From Akebia trifoliata (Eukaryota; Streptophyta; Magnoliopsida; Ranunculales; Lardizabalaceae), in contig CM030711.1 in NCBI GenBank assembly GCA_017979445.1, forward strand, positions 6,789,221-6,853,220: DNA of 64,000 nucleotides, written 5' to 3'. Below the pieces are notes generated by a model, which had not been told where the DNA came from, did not search any database, and saw only the letters and a list, made by a program, of their open reading frames with translations. The translations under genes and the position numbers were made by a program. Below, in pieces: positions 60,094-64,000 of this stretch (position 1 is the first letter of the stretch; every line of letters begins with the position of its first letter).

Positions 60094-62614
60094 AGAAGAA
60101 GAAGAAGAAGGAAAAGGCGGAAGCGACCGAATGAGATTCGGTTGAAATTACTCGCCACACCTACTTAAAATTAGAATTACTCCTTTCACCCACTTTTTAT
60201 GTGGGTGGAAGTAGTAAGTGGGTGAGTGAGAGAAATAAAGTGGGTGCGTCCAAATGGCGCGGCCCTTAATTCAATCTAAAATTTCTGCATGTTAGGAAAT
60301 ACAAGTGTTGGACTGAAATTGGGAGGAAAAATGTGGTTCAGAAGCATGAGATGCTACTAAAGAATTCAGGTATACAGTAGCATGAGATGCTACTAGAGAG
60401 ATAAAAAGGATGCTAAGTAACACATGGAAGTTAGAGTGAAATGCAAACTTTAGTTCCAATACAAGGTAAACTGAGTCAATAATGTTTTGTCTCGAGTAAA
60501 TAAGGAGGAACAAGAATATATGAACCTTTTTTAGTGTAAGTGAAGCATTCAGCTCAAGAAGAATGCCAGGACCACAGACAAGACAATCCTTATCCTTGAC
60601 AAAATCTGTCACTTTAGTGTGGAGGCCTTCGAGACCATTATACCTACAAAAGATGTAAACCTGTTAGCATATAGGGAGAAATATGAGACTATGTTTAAAT
60701 ATCTGATAGACCAAAAGATGAATCCTTCTCTTTGTTCCTTATTTTTTCTGCTCTTAAAAGCAACACTGCATAGTGTATAGACACCCTTTGCAGGGTTGGT
60801 TTGACTACTGATACTTGCACCTGAATTAGCAAATCAATGACCATGACGTCTGGATTTTCTATTTTCATTTTCTCTTTTCAATATAACAATTCCTTATTAC
60901 TTTTATGATTCAATTTTCTTCATCATCAAAGCCTTGTCCTTATCATTTGGGTTAGCAGATCAAATCCTGTCCTCCCTTCAATTTATTTTTTTGGATTCAA
61001 TTACATTAAAAAAATGTATTTTTTGTACAGCCAAATAACACATTCAAAGCTTCTAAGGAGAACTAGATCTTTTATTTCTTCAAACACAAGTGCTGCTTTT
61101 TTCCTTATCCAAATCACTCTTCTATAGCTATCATAATGTTCCCCAAACCTGAGAAAGGTTATATAAAGAAATAGGTATATATAGCACTGAAGCCAATGAA
61201 GCCTTAAGTGTAAAGAGTTAAGACTACCAATAAATTATAGTCAGAACATAGTTAGGCAATATTCTCTAATATTGGGAACTCAACAAACCCCAACTTTACT
61301 ACCAAACAGAATATTATTCATAGAACACCGTGGATGCTATAAATACAGACCTTGCCAAGAGATTTTTTTTTTTTTTTGCTTATCGTGGGTGGACACCCTT
61401 CGGGTGAGACTAATCCCATGGTCACACGCACCACCCCTAAGAAAGTCCTATGTGCAACTGGTTGGGTCTAGGGTCAAATGGACACTGGAGGGTGGCCCCA
61501 AGGAATTCATTGCTTCGTGGGGTTTCAAACACTTGACCTACCCTTCCTGAGGAACTTATCAAGGTTCAGCTTGCCACTAAGCGAACCCCTTCAGGTTAAA
61601 CTTGCCAAGAGATTATTTCCATGCCAGATTATCACAAGTAATCAATGCATCCATCAAAGAAAAGATTAACTGATGTTCAAAGCCAACAGAGATAGATGAG
61701 AAATAAGAGCGTACGTCAGATAATTGGACAATGATTTGCTGCAAGCTGTTAGAATTTTCAAAGCTTCAAGTGCACATGCAGCTGATATAATTGCATTTGT
61801 GGAAGCAATAGCTGGAATGATGTTCTTCACAACACCCTGTAAGGTAACAAGAAAGCCCTGTATTATCACCATATGAAATGTAAACAATCCTATTATGAAA
61901 GACGTGGGTACTACTAAGACATCACATGCATGCATAATATAACCAAAATTGTGTATTGAATCCACGTGGGGGAATTGTGTATTTCCTTGAGGATTCTATA
62001 TCTAATAATTTTAGGAGATAAAAATATCTAATTGATGAAAATAATGTACTTGGAGCCAAACCAAACAGTCTCACTAGGATAAACTGAGTTCACCTGAGTG
62101 AGAGAGTATGTAACTCCAGGAATGCCAAAAAGCTCGGCTCTCTTGACAGCCTGCGTAGTATATCACCAAGGGTAAGTTAAAGGACGAGAAGAATAACAAT
62201 TATACTATTCATAACTGCAAGTCGATAACCTCTGAGAAAACCCACTGCATATGTTCCGGTTCATCTGCATCAAAAGCTTTTCCACTATGTACCTGAAACA
62301 GAAATTACTTCATAAGATGGTACTGCAGCAACTCCGAGAGCAGGTCTAGAAGAGAACGAAACAGGGAGGGAATTGTATTACCTCATCCCATTTAATTAAA
62401 TGGGCGTATTCAATACAATGAGCAGCAGTTCTAGGGGTTTCTGCCAGAGTACACAAAGGAAATTTCACTTGAGGGGGAAACAGCCAGATGGTACACTCAA
62501 AGCATGGTGAAACCCCGGGCATGATAACCCTAGCATGGCCCTTGAAACCTTCAGTTCCACCGTCAACCATAGGTTTGATTGTTTCTCTACATGGGTTGTC
62601 TTCAGGGTCATACT
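59029..62614 (-). CDS. UBA3: NEDD8-activating enzyme E1 catalytic subunit, C-terminal six exons
   Basis: Exons: 62382-62614, 62230-62292, 62094-62150, 61715-61836, 60526-60643, 59029-59316; phases agree and give about 292 residues ending [12 protein letters not shown]. Motifs: [19 protein letters not shown], the first zinc ligands CFEC, the catalytic cysteine in [38 protein letters not shown], the second zinc ligands DCLVC, and a C-terminal ubiquitin-fold domain (from [10 protein letters not shown]) that recruits the E2. Family knowledge: with AXR1 it forms the heterodimeric E1 that adenylates NEDD8/RUB1 and passes it to RCE1, enabling cullin neddylation; the Arabidopsis gene is ECR1. The adenylation (Rossmann) exons that precede the 'EYD' exon are not found up to 64000 and should lie to the right of the window. 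The upstream border 62614 could shift by two bases, since two AG dinucleotides overlap (TAGAG). Introns hold a SINE (61365-61600) and a TIR element (59543-60265). Confidence 0.94.
59543..60265. mobile_element. TIR element (about 0.72 kb) in UBA3 last intron
   Basis: Left end GGAATGGACTATTTGCACCC and CTCACCCACTTA; right end TAAGTGGGTGAG and GTGGGTGCGTCCAAATGGCG CGGCCC. The termini are inverted repeats and TTAAT flanks both sides (59538-59542, 60266-60270). The interior has GAA, GT and GA simple repeats (60021-60110) but no transposase. Confidence 0.75.
61365..61600 (-). mobile_element. SINE (tRNA-derived), complete, perfect 14-bp TSD, in UBA3 intron
   Basis: CTTGCCAAGAGATT occurs at 61351-61364 and 61601-61614. 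On the minus strand the element starts TTTAACCTGAAGGGGTTCGC with A-box-like TTAGTGGCAAGC, B-box-like GTGTTTGAAACCC, the interior GGGGCCACCCTCCAGTG and ATGGGATTAGTCTCACC, and a poly-A tail (the T run 61363-61377). It is homologous to 51010-51246 over its full length. Confidence 0.93.
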
Positions 62615-62619
62615 CTAGA

Positions 62620-64000
62620 TTTCCGAAAAACAAAGAGACGTACTAAGTCAACTCAGAAAGAATATAGTAAAATCTAGTTACTTTAAGAATGGCAAATATT
62701 CAATGCATGTAAAAGAATAGGAACAATACTGAGCCAGACATTGTATAGAAGAAGATGAAATGCAAATATGCATGATTCACAATATCTCATGCAACATCGA
62801 TGACATTTAAATTCAAAAGGTAGTGACATTGTGGAACTCTAGAGTCACAGAGGTGGTGACCAAGGTGGTTCAGACAATTCTTATGGAAAGAGTATTTCAG
62901 AAAGTAATCCCACAAAGTGCATTGGGCACGATAATGCGATTAGCACAGATCCTAAAACCGTCTGCTAACTTCATTTTACTTAATTATAAAAGGAAGAACT
63001 CCAAAAATACTCAGTGTATAAATTTAGGATATCAATCGAAGGTTAAACAGAAAGGCACAGCTACAGAATGCTTCAAGAGAGTAACAGGGTAATTAAGTAT
63101 CAACAATTTGTTTTCCAGGTAGTCCCATATAATGATAGGAAGGGGGCATTGGTTGACATATTTCAACCTTCAATTGATTGGTTGGAATCCTCCAATTTGT
63201 TCCCACTGAAAATATATGCATGTTGTTTGCACCCCAAATTGCACAAACCCACTTACAAAAAAAAAAAATCAAAAAGCTTGATTATAGGGCTAAGTCCCCC
63301 CAAAGGCCCAATATTGGAGGATTCTTAACCCATGTTCAAAATAAAAGTTCAAGAGGCCCAAAACTCATTATTTTGGTCAATGGATCTTCCAAAGGAATCA
63401 CTTGTCATTTCCTCATTCACTCTCCATTTTCACTTGCCACTTGGCAGACTCTCTTAGCTCCAAATTCCTAAACATCATAACCCATGTTCAATTTAAGAGA
63501 TTCCTACGCCTACTAAGCCCATGTTCAAATTAAAAGCTCAAAACCCATTAGTTCGACTCATGGATCTCACACCCTTTCCTAAAAGAATCACTTGAGAAAT
63601 TTTCATAGTTCTCAACATCTAAGAAAACCTCTCATTGGTGAGCCAATGCTCAAAGCCCATTGGTAGGTCAAACCCCATGAGAAATTAACATTGTCCCCAT
63701 TGAAATCAAAGTTAACTAGAAAAGTGTTTAGAACTCTTGTAAATATGTCAAAAACTATATGGTTGGATTATCTTACTCTCAAAAGGTAAAAAGAACAAAG
63801 TAAATGTACTTGGTCATTTGTTACTCCATGTCTCTTATTTAAAGAACTCATTTTGAACTTGAACTTCTATCCATACTTTTTGAGATATTTATAAAAGAAC
63901 AAAAATCTTTCTTTACACATGACATCACCACATTCATGCTCCCAAAATAATTTTTTGTTTTTCCCCATTTACATTTTTTTTTAGCATATTCACAAGAAAC
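62620..64000. other. Right end of window, no further exon identified
   Basis: By orientation this should be the next upstream intron of UBA3. No minus-strand segment resembles the adenylation-domain exons, and plus-strand frames are short and without recognisable motifs. 63300-63680 has repeated CCCATGTTCAAATTAAAAG-like phrases (near 63325, 63480, 63525), a degenerate repeat of unknown type. Confidence 0.5.

Noticed and set aside
62823..63471. Plus-strand ORFs of 86-97 codons at the right edge
   Set aside because: No homology to E1 N-terminal exons in either orientation, composition like the surrounding non-coding DNA, and mutually overlapping.

Overview
This window is nuclear DNA of a flowering plant, most likely a eudicot. 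It is AT-rich, its genes have many short exons separated by large AT-rich introns with plant-type GT..AG borders, and its products are plant-specific (a TT8-clade bHLH regulator, an AMI1 amidase, a Gnk2-type secreted protein) or conserved eukaryotic (NEDD8 E1 subunit). Most of the rest is transposon-derived: LINE, SINEs, TRIM, a solo LTR and many foldback MITEs. I cannot name the species. There is no bacterial-type operon structure, CRISPR array or recognisable tRNA/rRNA gene.

Layout. 430-11770 (minus): the first five exons of a TT8/MYC1-type bHLH gene with a 7.2 kb third intron full of repeats; its bHLH exons lie beyond the left edge. 11.8-25.2 kb: gene-free, repeat-rich, with a TSD-flanked probable solo LTR, a SINE and a 0.6 kb tandem duplication. 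25250-51080: a direct tandem segmental duplication, unit A 25250-40370 and unit B 40371-51080. Each unit carries a complete nine-exon AMI1-type amidase gene on the minus strand (433 aa each). Unit A also has a seven-exon RING finger gene of 269 aa; unit B lacks that 4.9 kb and has a foldback element at the same point. The outer end of the duplicated unit lies inside a SINE, and the junction shows a 4-bp microhomology. 51.1-57.2 kb: more repeats plus a small two-exon gene of unknown function (113 aa). 57267-57668 (plus): a secreted single-DUF26 (Gnk2-like) protein. 59029-62614 (minus): the last six exons of the NEDD8-activating enzyme catalytic subunit (UBA3/ECR1); its N-terminal exons lie beyond the right edge.

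The genes do not form a visible pathway. AMI1 (indole-3-acetamide to auxin) and UBA3/ECR1 (neddylation of cullins, needed for auxin receptor SCF complexes) both touch auxin biology, but their proximity is probably chance. The notable content is structural: the AMI1 duplication with differential loss of the RING gene, and a family of double-palindrome foldback elements found both in the TT8 intron and at the RING deletion point. Exon borders were assigned by eye from splice consensus, reading frame and family similarity; all frames close exactly.
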